64,000 nt of DNA, from assembly GCA_937975765.1 (NCBI GenBank), contig CALJUR010000091.1, positions 1-64,000 of the forward strand. Reading direction: 5' to 3'. This DNA is from an uncultured Myxococcales bacterium (lineage in GTDB: Bacteria > Myxococcota_A > UBA9042 > DTJE01). Of the stretch, positions 1 to 7,078 are shown piece by piece (positions within the stretch are counted from its first letter, which is position 1; each line of letters starts with the position of its first letter). Under the pieces are notes generated by a model, which saw only the letters and a list, made by a program, of their open reading frames with translations, ran no database searches and was not told the origin of the DNA. Position numbers and translations under genes: made by a program.

Positions 1-140
1 CCACCGTCCGGCGCTTTTCACTGTCCGCCGGTGGCCCCGCGGGCTACACTCGGTCCTCCGAGTTCTGGGTCCCTCAGTATGGGCATAGTGGGGATGGTGG
101 GCATCGTTCACCCCCGGAAAGGAAGGAGCCCTGGATCCGG

Positions 141-755
141 TCAGACCACGTACGTGAACGGCAGATCCTCCTCGAGGGTCCGGTGCGTCACCGAGACGGT
201 GCCACCGGACGCCACCGAGAGATCGGCCTGCACCAGGTCCATGTCGGACACGACGGCCAGGTGCACTACGTACCCCCCGTCCGTCCCGGCGTCCACCCGC
301 GGCGTAAGACAGGCCCGGACCCGCTGGAGCACGGCCTCCATCCGCCCGGTCTCCTCGTCGTCCAGGCCGGGCCGCCAGGGCAGTTCACCGGGGACCTGGA
401 TGCACTGGTACCGGCGGCTCTGCACCTTCGTCGCCTCGATGAACGTGCGCGCGATTTCCAGCGCCATCACCTCGTCCGCGACCTTCACCCCCGCCGTGGC
501 CACGATGCGGTTGAAGGCCCCGGGGTCGCCCGTCACCAGCCCGCCGGCGCCCCCGGGGCCCACCAGCACGTGCAGGATCAGGGATCGCGTCGGGAAGAAG
601 CGCGTGATGCGCGCCAGTGCCCATCCGGCCGGCAGGAACGATTCGGGCACGCGCGTCATCTCGGCCTCGGGGTGGTCCACCGCGCCGGCCAGGTCGGGGT
701 TGGCCGCGCGGATCCGTTCGATGACCTGCCCTCGGTCCAGGAGTGCCGTGTTCAT
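141..755 (-). CDS. Conserved protein of unknown function (204 aa)
   Basis: I do not recognise this family. The frame stays open upstream of the chosen ATG, but the ATG ending at 755 begins MNTALLDRGQ and has a GGGGAG ribosome site just upstream, and the residues before it look like untranslated leader. The protein is soluble and mixed alpha/beta, with no signal peptide, no Cys cluster and no obvious catalytic motif. A hydrophobic strand (SLILHVLVGPGG) and a Gly-rich stretch sit near residues 57-75. It lies 61 bases downstream of the beta-CASP nuclease gene on the same strand, so the two may be co-transcribed. No function is proposed. Confidence 0.75.
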   Translation of the reverse strand: MNTALLDRGQVIERIRAANPDLAGAVDHPEAEMTRVPESFLPAGWALARITRFFPTRSLILHVLVGPGGAGGLVTGDPGAFNRIVATAGVKVADEVMALEIARTFIEATKVQSRRYQCIQVPGELPWRPGLDDEETGRMEAVLQRVRACLTPRVDAGTDGGYVVHLAVVSDMDLVQADLSVASGGTVSVTHRTLEEDLPFTYVV

Positions 756-816
756 CGCTGCTCCCCGCTGGTTGTGGTTCGTTCGGTCGACATATACCAC
801 GATTCCCCGGATCCGT

Positions 817-2226
817 TCACAGGCAGACGGACCTGCCGGCCTCCATCCCTTGCACCGAGCGGATCCCGATGCCCCGCAGGTGGTCGGAGAGCGCATCCTG
901 GGCCTCGGGCTCGCCGTGCACCAGCATCACCCCCTCCAGGCGAGACCGGTCCATGCCCCCGACCCAGCCTCCGATCTCGTCGCGGTCCGCGTGGGCCGAG
1001 AAGGCGTTCAGGATCTTCACCCGCGCCTCGACGCGGTGCGGCTCGCCGAAGATCCTCACCTCGTCCTTGCGGTCGGCCAGCGCCCGGCCCAGCGTGTGCC
1101 GGGCCATGTAGCCAACGATGAGGATCGTGTTGCGGTGGTCGCCGACGCCGCGGACCAGGTGGTGCAGGATGCGGCCGCCCTCGCACATCCCCGACGCCGC
1201 GATCACGACGCACGGCATCCTCATGTCGTTCAGCCGCTTCGACTCCTCGGCCGATGCCAGGAACTTCAGCGCCCTGAAACGGAACGGGCTCTCGCCGCGG
1301 TCCAGGAACCGCCGGACGGTCTCCTCGTCGTAGCACTCGGTGTGCCGGGTGAAGATCTCCGTCGCCGAGGTCGCCATCGGGCTGTCGACGTAGACGGGAA
1401 TCGGCGGGATGCGCCCGGACTCGTGCAACTGGTGCATGTGCCAGACCAGTTCCTGCGTGCGCCCGATCGCGAAGGCCGGGATCAGGACGCGCCCGCCCTT
1501 GGCCGCGGTCCCGGTGACGACCTGGGCCAGTTCGTCCTGCGCGTGCGTGATGTCGTCGTGCAGCCGGTTGCCGTAGGTCGACTCGCACACCAGCCAGTCC
1601 GCGTCGGGCGCGGGTTCGGGATCGCGCAGGATCGGCGTGTTGCGGCGACCCAGGTCGCCCGTGAAGACGATCGTGCGCTTGCGACCAGCGTCCTCGACGT
1701 CCAGGCGCACGATCGCCGATCCGAGGATGTGCCCGGCGTCCAGGAAGGTCGCCGTCACGCCGCGCGCCACCGCCACCGGCTGGTGGTAGCGTACCGCCTG
1801 GTACCGGTCCGCCGCCTGGGCCGCATCCTCCTCGTCGAACAGGGGGGGCAACGCCTGCCGGCGGTCGTTCGGGTTCTTCGAGATGTGCCATTCCAGGAAG
1901 CGGGCATCGGCGACCTGGATGCGGGCGGCGTCCGCCATCACCAGCCGGGCCACGTCCGCCGTGGCCCCGGTCGCCCAGATCGTCCCCCGGAAACCTCGCT
2001 TCGCCAGCAGCGGGTAGGCCCCGCAGTGGTCCAGGTGGCCGTGGGTGTTGATGCAGGCGGTCAGCGATCCAGGGTCGAACGGCAGGTCCTGGTTCTTATC
2101 CCGCGCCTGCTGCCGCCGCCCCTGGAACATCCCGCAGTCGACCAGGATCCGCGTCCCGTCGACCTCCAGCAGGTGCTTGCTGCCGGTGACCTCGCGGGCC
2201 GCTCCGTAGGACGTCAACCGGATCAT
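817..2226 (-). CDS. Metallo-beta-lactamase fold, beta-CASP RNA-processing exonuclease (469 aa)
   Basis: This belongs to the COG1236 / CPSF73-like group of zinc-dependent nucleases that process RNA. The metal-binding signature T-H-G-H-L-D-H is at residues 61-67 (H62, H64, D66, H67). Further motifs follow in the family order: DAGHILGSA, FTGDLGR, CESTYGNR, the beta-CASP elements GRTQELVW and DSPMA, and a C-terminal FSAHADRDE that supplies the last histidine ligand. The ATG at 2226 begins MIRLTSYGAAREVTGS, the normal N-terminus of the family; the longer open frame upstream is leader. Length is typical for bacterial and archaeal members. It probably acts in cytoplasmic RNA maturation or decay; the exact substrate cannot be told from sequence. 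Confidence 0.93.
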   Translation of the reverse strand: MIRLTSYGAAREVTGSKHLLEVDGTRILVDCGMFQGRRQQARDKNQDLPFDPGSLTACINTHGHLDHCGAYPLLAKRGFRGTIWATGATADVARLVMADAARIQVADARFLEWHISKNPNDRRQALPPLFDEEDAAQAADRYQAVRYHQPVAVARGVTATFLDAGHILGSAIVRLDVEDAGRKRTIVFTGDLGRRNTPILRDPEPAPDADWLVCESTYGNRLHDDITHAQDELAQVVTGTAAKGGRVLIPAFAIGRTQELVWHMHQLHESGRIPPIPVYVDSPMATSATEIFTRHTECYDEETVRRFLDRGESPFRFRALKFLASAEESKRLNDMRMPCVVIAASGMCEGGRILHHLVRGVGDHRNTILIVGYMARHTLGRALADRKDEVRIFGEPHRVEARVKILNAFSAHADRDEIGGWVGGMDRSRLEGVMLVHGEPEAQDALSDHLRGIGIRSVQGMEAGRSVCL

Positions 2227-2315
2227 TCGACGCTCCCGCCGGGGATGCCTGCCATGGTAGCCCCGCAGGCGCCCGGGCGCCAGCGGGCCGCTGCGCCAGC
2301 GACGGACGCGGCTTC

Positions 2316-2344
2316 TTGACGGACCCTTGGCGATGCCGTATCGC
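2316..2344 (+). promoter_or_regulatory. Candidate sigma70-type promoter for mobA
   Basis: TTGACG (2316-2321) and TATCGC (2339-2344) are separated by exactly 17 bases, about 50 bases before the mobA start. The box match is good but this is prediction from sequence only. Confidence 0.45.
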
Positions 2345-2391
2345 GTGGTTGGCGGAAGGGCGTTGCGCGGGCCGGACGGCGAGGCGGCGGC

Positions 2392-3021
2392 ATGCGGCGG
2401 GAAGGGGACACGGCGGACGCGGAGGACCTGGCGGTGGCGGTGCTGGCCGGGGGCCGCTCGTCCCGCTTCGGGACGGACAAGCGTGCCGCGCGGCTGCGGG
2501 GGTGCACGCTGCTGGAACGCGCGCTGCGGACGGCCCGCGAGGTGTCGCCGCATGTGCTGTTGTCCCTGGCCGCCGGCGCCCCCGGGACGGCCACGGAAGG
2601 CGCCACGCCGGTGTTCGATGCGACGCCCGACGCGGGTCCCCTGGGGGGGATCGTGGCGGTGCTTCGGGCGACGACGGTACGGCGCGTGGTGTTCCTGCCG
2701 GTCGACATGCCGGGGGTGACGGCAGCCCTCCTGCGCGCACTGGCGGCCCGGCGGGACGGTCGTTGGGTGGCCCTCCGGGACGGGGACCGCGAGCACCCCC
2801 TGCCCTGCTGCGTCGATCGGGAGATCCTTCCGGGCCTGGAGAAGGCCCTGCAAGAGGGACGGCGAACGCTGCGGGATGCCACGCAGCCGTCGGGGATGAC
2901 GTTCGTCCCCTTGTCGGACCTGGCCGGACCCACCGACGCCCTGGCCCTGCTGGCCAACGTCAACACCAGGGACGACCTCGATGCGCTGCAGGAAACGGCG
3001 GGCGGCGTTCGCACGCGGTGA
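2392..3021 (+). CDS. mobA: Molybdenum cofactor guanylyltransferase
   Basis: MobA attaches GMP to molybdopterin to make the bis-MGD or MGD cofactor in the cytoplasm. The nucleotide-binding signature LAGGRSSRFGTDK is near the N-terminus, followed by the acidic GPLGGI and LPVDMPG segments that bind the substrate and Mg2+, and by the family's C-terminal LANVNTRDDL. At about 209 residues the length is normal. The start is uncertain: ATG 2392 is used here, but a GTG at 2434 has a better GGAGG site eight bases upstream and would begin the protein right at VAVLAGG, as many MobA proteins do. No other molybdenum-cofactor genes are nearby. A molybdenum-dependent enzyme, perhaps formate dehydrogenase given selB later in the window, is implied elsewhere in the genome. 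Confidence 0.92.
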   Translation: MRREGDTADAEDLAVAVLAGGRSSRFGTDKRAARLRGCTLLERALRTAREVSPHVLLSLAAGAPGTATEGATPVFDATPDAGPLGGIVAVLRATTVRRVVFLPVDMPGVTAALLRALAARRDGRWVALRDGDREHPLPCCVDREILPGLEKALQEGRRTLRDATQPSGMTFVPLSDLAGPTDALALLANVNTRDDLDALQETAGGVRTR

Positions 3022-3036
3022 CGGGCCGGCCCGGGC

Positions 3037-4011
3037 TCAGCCCTCGGGCCACCATCCCAGGGATCGCATCCCCTTCGCGGGCTGGTCGACGAAGGACGAC
3101 GCGAAGCCGACCACCATGGCGCGACGCGCCTTCAGGACGGCGTTCACCGGTGCGCGGCGGGCCCGCCACGAGAAGACGCCGTCGGAGAACGAGAAGGCCG
3201 CGGGTTCGGTCTCGGCCACGCAGGCCGTGATGTCGCTGCCTGCCAGCACCCCGGCGTGGACCAGGATGGCGGCGCCCAGGACGTTGACGAAGCCGTGGTA
3301 GACCTGCCCGTTGACGGTGCGGCGCAGCGGCCAGTGCAAGCCTCCCGTGAACTTCACCGGCACCCCCAGCGCCTTGCAGTCCGCCAGGACCCGCGCCACC
3401 CGGGAGACCGGCGGGAACGAGGCTTCGTCCATGCCGCCGCACCTCAGCTTGATGCCCAGCCGGGCGGATCCCCCGACGCCCGCCAGCCCCTCCACAATCG
3501 CACGGTCGATGGCGGCCTCGCCCTCGCCCGGAGTACCCTCGACGTACATCTCGATGGTCGAGGGCACCGAGTCCTCCAGGGTCTCCAGCGCGCGCACCAC
3601 GAAGGACCGGACGCGCTCGGGCTTGCCCGACGACAGGACGTCGCCGGGAAGACGGCTCTCCAGCGCCTCGATCACGAACGGGCGCGGGACGCCGCCACGC
3701 CCCCGGATGGACGCCAGGATGTCGCCTTCCGCGCGCAGGCGGCCCAGCACGTCGGTCTCGGACTCGCCGCCCCCGACCAGGGCTGCGAACCGCCAGGGCC
3801 GCCCGTCCTTCGCCGGGAAGTCCTGCGCCAAGGTCCGTGCCTCGGGCAGCCGCCCGCAGGGCACGACGAAGCGTCCCAGCAGGAAGGCGTCCGGGCCGTC
3901 GCGATGCCGGACGTAGTCCGTGACGGCGCGCCCCAGTTCCAGGGCGGCCGGCGGGAACAGCCCGGCATGGTCGATCAGTCCGTCCAGGAAGGTCCTCAAC
4001 GCGGCGTCCAT
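3037..4011 (-). CDS. Conserved hypothetical protein (324 aa)
   Basis: The N-terminus (FLDGLIDHAGLFPPAALELG) resembles a scattered family of bacterial hypothetical proteins that begin with a similar DHAGLFPPA motif. No function is known to me. Alternating hydrophobic strands and helices (LGIKLRCGG, VPVKFTGGLHWPL, GFVNVLGAAIL) suggest an alpha/beta barrel-like enzyme, but no catalytic residues can be assigned. The ATG ending at 4011 is preceded by GAGAGGTACCG on the minus strand. It converges with mobA, with only 15 bases between the stop codons, and its 5' side opens onto the repeat-rich gap at 4012-4480. Confidence 0.8.
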   Translation of the reverse strand: MDAALRTFLDGLIDHAGLFPPAALELGRAVTDYVRHRDGPDAFLLGRFVVPCGRLPEARTLAQDFPAKDGRPWRFAALVGGGESETDVLGRLRAEGDILASIRGRGGVPRPFVIEALESRLPGDVLSSGKPERVRSFVVRALETLEDSVPSTIEMYVEGTPGEGEAAIDRAIVEGLAGVGGSARLGIKLRCGGMDEASFPPVSRVARVLADCKALGVPVKFTGGLHWPLRRTVNGQVYHGFVNVLGAAILVHAGVLAGSDITACVAETEPAAFSFSDGVFSWRARRAPVNAVLKARRAMVVGFASSFVDQPAKGMRSLGWWPEG

Positions 4012-4100
4012 CGGTACCTCTCGCGTGCCGGGGCCCGATCCTATCGCGGACGAGGTGGCAAGGGGAATCCTTCGTCCGTGATCGGGGGAACCCCGGGGCG

Positions 4101-4125
4101 GAGAACGGGGCCCCCGCCCTACAGG
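4101..4125 (+). repeat. Dispersed GC hairpin repeat, copy 1
   Basis: It contains GAACGGGGCCCCCGCCCTAC. This copy has GGAGAA in place of the usual left arm GGCGGGGG, so its stem is weaker than in other copies. Confidence 0.7.
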
Positions 4126-4184
4126 AACAGGCAGAACCCGCGTTCATCGCGTGTCCCCGGGGGGCGGGGCCCGATACCTGCGAT

Positions 4185-4212
4185 GGCGGGGGACAGGGCC
4201 CCCGCCCTACAG
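4185..4212 (+). repeat. Dispersed GC hairpin repeat, copy 2
   Basis: Left arm GGCGGGGG, loop ACAGGG, right arm CCCCCGCC, then CTACAG. It pairs with the inverted copy ten bases further on, so the two could also fold into one long hairpin of about 27 pairs. Confidence 0.75.
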
Positions 4213-4221
4213 CGGGCGGCT

Positions 4222-4249
4222 TGTAGGGCGGGGCCCCCGTGCCCCGCCG
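4222..4249 (-). repeat. Dispersed GC hairpin repeat, copy 3 (inverted)
   Basis: Reads TGTAGGGCGGGGCCCCCGTG followed by CCCCGCCG, which is the reverse complement of the other copies with small changes in G-run lengths. Together with copy 2 it forms an inverted pair with a short spacer. Confidence 0.75.
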
Positions 4250-4274
4250 TTCCAGGACGATGGATCCCGCGGCC

Positions 4275-4304
4275 GGAGAACGGGGCCCCCGCCCTTGCTA
4301 CAGG
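4275..4304 (+). repeat. Dispersed GC hairpin repeat, copy 4 (variant)
   Basis: Same core (CGGGGCCCCCGCCC) as the other copies, with a TTG insertion before CTACAG and a GGAGAA left side like copy 1. Confidence 0.65.
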
Positions 4305-4451
4305 CCGTTCGCACGGCAGATGTCTTCGAAGACGCGGGCGGAGGGACGCGGGGTTCGCTGCTGCGTCACCGGGTCCGGCGAGCCTAGCATTTCCCTGCCC
4401 GGGATGCCCGATCGGTTCCGGGTTGTGGGGGGGAAGTCATGCAGGGAGCGC

Positions 4452-4468
4452 GCCCGGCGATTCCGGGC
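4452..4468 (-). terminator. Hairpin 12 bases after the radical SAM stop codon
   Basis: On the minus strand GCCCGG-AATCG-CCGGGC forms a perfect 6-bp stem with a 5-base loop, beginning 12 bases after the TGA at 4481-4483. There is no T-tract, so if it is a terminator it is not a classical intrinsic one. The spacing is also close to that of a bacterial SECIS element (see findings). Confidence 0.35.
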
Positions 4469-4480
4469 AACGCACGTCGC

Positions 4481-5332
4481 TCAGGGTTCGAGGTTCCGGA
4501 CCTGCCGGCGCCAGTCGCCGGCACGCGCGGCAGCCTCCCTCCAGGCGGGCAGCACCCCGGGACGGTGCCGGGCGATCAGGGCCTCCATGGCCTGCCGGGC
4601 GGCCGGGTAGAAGTTCATCGGGTCCGCCTGCACCTCCCTGGCCCCGCATCGCCGGGCCTCCCGCGCCAGGGCCTCCAGGTCGCCCGGCGAGTCGGCCAGC
4701 CCCGGCAGCACCGGCGCGATGAACACCCACGTCGGGATGCCGGCCTCGGACAGCGCGCGCAGCGCCGCCAGGCGGCGCGAGGGAGGCGGCGCACCCGGCT
4801 CCAGCCAGGACGCCATCTCGTCCGAAAGTGTGGCAATCGAGAATCCGACCTTCACCCGGGGCTCCCCGAAGAGGTCATGGAAGGCCAGCAGCAGCGGGAG
4901 GTCCCGGACCACCCGGTCCGACTTCGTCAGGATCGACAAGGTCATCGGCGACTCGGCCAGCAGGCGCAGGCAGGCCCGCGACTTTCGCTCGATGGCCTCC
5001 AGCGGCTGCCAGGCGTCCGTGACCGAGGACATCGTCACGACCCCCGGGCGCAGCCGGCGAAGCTGCCTCGCCAGCGCCGCCTCCAGGTTCTCCTTGACGT
5101 CCACGAACGTCCCCCACGGCTCCTCGTGACCGGTGAAGCGCTTCATGAACGAGGCATAGCAGTAGGCGCAGGCGTGGGCGCACCCGACGTACGGGTTCAG
5201 GGCGTAGTCCAGCCCGGGGATGCCGCACCGCGACAGGGCATCCCGGCAGGCGACCCTGCGGACGACCGGCCGGGCGGCATCGCCGGGCGCGGGCGACGGT
5301 TCCGGCTGCATCGGCAAGGGAGCCCCCGGCAC
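4481..5332 (-). CDS. Radical SAM protein, spore-photoproduct-lyase-like (SplB-related) family
   Basis: The C-x3-C-x2-C cluster motif (CAHACAYCY) that binds the S-adenosylmethionine-activating [4Fe-4S] cluster lies near residue 50, preceded by GLDYALNPYVGC, a segment typical of the Rv2578c/SplB-like subgroup (COG1533). Later features such as SSVTDAWQP, LTILTKS-like LSILTKSDRV and VGFSIATL match barrel strands of this group. At 283 residues it is of normal length. The reaction is unknown; many relatives are annotated only as radical SAM proteins. Start ATG 5332 is used; a second ATG eight codons in is possible. It is divergent from the ATP-grasp gene, and 79 bases separate the two starts. Confidence 0.88.
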   Translation of the reverse strand: MPGAPLPMQPEPSPAPGDAARPVVRRVACRDALSRCGIPGLDYALNPYVGCAHACAYCYASFMKRFTGHEEPWGTFVDVKENLEAALARQLRRLRPGVVTMSSVTDAWQPLEAIERKSRACLRLLAESPMTLSILTKSDRVVRDLPLLLAFHDLFGEPRVKVGFSIATLSDEMASWLEPGAPPPSRRLAALRALSEAGIPTWVFIAPVLPGLADSPGDLEALAREARRCGAREVQADPMNFYPAARQAMEALIARHRPGVLPAWREAAARAGDWRRQVRNLEP

Positions 5333-5411
5333 GGGCCTGTCCGGAAGTATAGCCGCCCGCGCCGGGAAGGCGCGCTACCATACGCGTACGCGAATCCCGG
5401 GAGCCCGACCG

Positions 5412-6317
5412 GTGACCGACCTGTGGATCCTCTGGGAGTGGCCTTTCGACGCCCCGTTCGTGGAGGCTGTGGCGTCCTCTGCCCGGGCGGCCGGGCTGTC
5501 CATGACCAGCATCGGCCCGCAGGAGGCACGGACCGCCCTGGACAGGATCCGCTCGATGTCCCGCGCGCCGGCCGTGGTCCTGGACCGGGCGTCCGACGTG
5601 CTGCCGGAGGCCGCCGACATCGCGATCCTGGCCCGCCGCCGGGGCGCGGTGGTCCTGAACGACCCGGACCGCGTGCCCGCCGCGGTGGACAAGGTCCGGA
5701 TGCACCTGGCCCTGATGTCCGTGGGCGTCGAGGTGCCCTGGACCGTCGTGGCCCCCGCGCTGGAGGACGCCCCCGGCTGGCCCCGGGACCAGTTGCCCCG
5801 CATCGGCGCGCCCTTCGTGATCAAGCCCGCCCACGGCGCCGGCGGCGAGGGCGTGGTGCTGGACGCGACCCGCGAGGACGACGTCGACCGGGCACGCGCC
5901 GAACGACCGGCCGAGGCCCACCTGCTGCAGGAGTTCATCCGCACGGCCGAGTTCGGCGGGCGTCCCGCGTACTTCCGGGCCCTGTACTGCCTGGGCGAGG
6001 TGCACCCCTGCTTCTGGGACCCGGTCACGCGCCACTACGCGCTGCCGCGCCCCGACGACCTGGCCGCGTCGTGCTTCGAGGGCATCGCCGCGCTGGCCGA
6101 GGCGGTGGCGCGCGTCGCCGGGATGGCGCTGTTCTCGACGGAGATCGCGCAGAGCCCCGACGGGCGCCTGGTCGCGGTCGACTACGTCAACGACATGTGC
6201 GACCTGAGGCTGGCCAGCCAGCACCCCGACGGCATCCCGGACGCGGTCGTCCGGGACGTGGCCCGGCGGATCGTGCAGGTGGCCGTGGAGGTGGCCCGCG
6301 GCCGCCGCGGTCCGTGA
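5412..6317 (+). CDS. ATP-grasp domain protein (301 aa)
   Basis: ATP-grasp enzymes join a carboxylate to an amine, thiol or other nucleophile using ATP. The nucleotide-binding parts are visible: a PFVIKPAHGAGGEGVVL glycine loop in the middle, LLQEFI in the hinge position, and a C-terminal FSTEIAQSPDGRLVAVDYVND with the acidic metal-binding residues. The N-terminal 90 residues form a pre-ATP-grasp alpha/beta domain. I chose the GTG at 5412 (VTDLWILWEWPF) because GGGAG lies just upstream; an ATG-initiated longer frame from 5220 would overlap the divergent radical SAM gene. Substrate unknown. The alpha/beta-hydrolase gene follows 24 bases later and may form a two-gene operon with it. Confidence 0.85.
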   Translation: MTDLWILWEWPFDAPFVEAVASSARAAGLSMTSIGPQEARTALDRIRSMSRAPAVVLDRASDVLPEAADIAILARRRGAVVLNDPDRVPAAVDKVRMHLALMSVGVEVPWTVVAPALEDAPGWPRDQLPRIGAPFVIKPAHGAGGEGVVLDATREDDVDRARAERPAEAHLLQEFIRTAEFGGRPAYFRALYCLGEVHPCFWDPVTRHYALPRPDDLAASCFEGIAALAEAVARVAGMALFSTEIAQSPDGRLVAVDYVNDMCDLRLASQHPDGIPDAVVRDVARRIVQVAVEVARGRRGP

Positions 6318-6341
6318 GGAAGGGGACGCCGGGAGGGGACG

Positions 6342-6986
6342 GTGCTTCGCGAAGGGACGTTCGGCGAGGAGGGGCGCACGGGGTATCGATACCTGGTGCA
6401 CGTCCCGGCGCGCGGTCGTGGCGCGAGGTCCCGCCGGCTGCCGCTGGTCCTGTTCCTCCACGGGTCCGACGAGCGCGGCAGCGATGCGTGGAAGGTCGCA
6501 CGGCACGGCCCGCCACGACGCGTCCGGGAAGGGGCCGACCTCCCCTACGTGCTGCTGGCACCGCAGCTCCCCGGCGGGCGCCGCTGGTCCGTGCGCGCCC
6601 TGGATGCCCTGCTGTCGCACGCGATCGAGACCCTGCCGGTCACCCCCGAGCGCGTCAGCGTCACCGGCCTCAGCCTGGGAGCCGAGGCCGCCTGGAGGCT
6701 GGCCATGTACCGCCCGCGCCGTTTCGCGGCGCTCGCGACGGTCTGCGGCGGCGGCGATCCCTCCCGCGCCGCCCTCCTGCGGGACCTGCCCTGCCGGGTC
6801 TACCACGGCGCGCGCGACCTCCAGGTGCTCGCCTGGGAATCCGTCGCGATGGTCGAGGCCCTGCGCGCCGCGGGCGGCGACGTCGCCTTCACCTTGTATC
6901 CGGACGCCGGCCACGACGACGCCTGGGAACGCGCCTATTCCGACCCCGCCCTGGACGAGTTCTTCCTGGCCGCGCGACGCGCCTGA
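6342..6986 (+). CDS. Alpha/beta-hydrolase, esterase or lipoprotein-like serine hydrolase
   Basis: The serine nucleophile elbow GLSLGAEAAW lies near residue 110, the acid is likely in the segment around YHGARDLQVL, and the histidine is in PDAGHDDAWERAY near the C-terminus, giving the complete triad in normal order. LVLFLHGSDERGSDAW forms the oxyanion-hole strand, as in the phospholipase/carboxylesterase and dienelactone-hydrolase groups. No signal peptide is evident, so a cytoplasmic place is likely. It starts with GTG at 6342 behind GGGAGGGG. It lies 24 bases after the ATP-grasp gene. The natural substrate cannot be inferred. Confidence 0.87.
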   Translation: MLREGTFGEEGRTGYRYLVHVPARGRGARSRRLPLVLFLHGSDERGSDAWKVARHGPPRRVREGADLPYVLLAPQLPGGRRWSVRALDALLSHAIETLPVTPERVSVTGLSLGAEAAWRLAMYRPRRFAALATVCGGGDPSRAALLRDLPCRVYHGARDLQVLAWESVAMVEALRAAGGDVAFTLYPDAGHDDAWERAYSDPALDEFFLAARRA

Positions 6987-7014
6987 GGCGGCTTCCCGGC
7001 CCGCCCCCCGACCG

Positions 7015-7043
7015 TTGCCCGAACGACCTCGTGGGAGTAAAGT
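7015..7043 (+). promoter_or_regulatory. Candidate sigma70-type promoter for glnS
   Basis: TTGCCC (7015-7020), a 17-base spacer, and TAAAGT (7038-7043), 35 bases before the ATG of the GlnRS gene. Confidence 0.5.
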
Positions 7044-7078
7044 ACGCCGGTCTTTCCGGGCCCTCACACGAGGTTGCA

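Larger units (their letters stand above)
4012..4480. other. Intergenic gap holding four copies of a GC-rich hairpin repeat
   Basis: No convincing gene fills this 469-base stretch. It contains four copies of the dispersed repeat (listed separately), one of them inverted. The part nearest the radical SAM gene holds a strong hairpin and, on the minus strand, a 60-codon open stretch continuing in frame past that gene's TGA to a TAG at 4298-4300. I treat that stretch as non-coding unless readthrough is shown. Confidence 0.6.

Noticed and set aside
1..140. Promoter-like TACACT at 45-50
   Set aside because: No acceptable -35 box and no plus-strand gene follows it.
31..2319. Plus-strand open frame of 762 codons
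   Set aside because: It lies opposite the beta-CASP nuclease and the 204-residue gene, both of which have clear motifs or a good start. Frames like this are a by-product of high GC.
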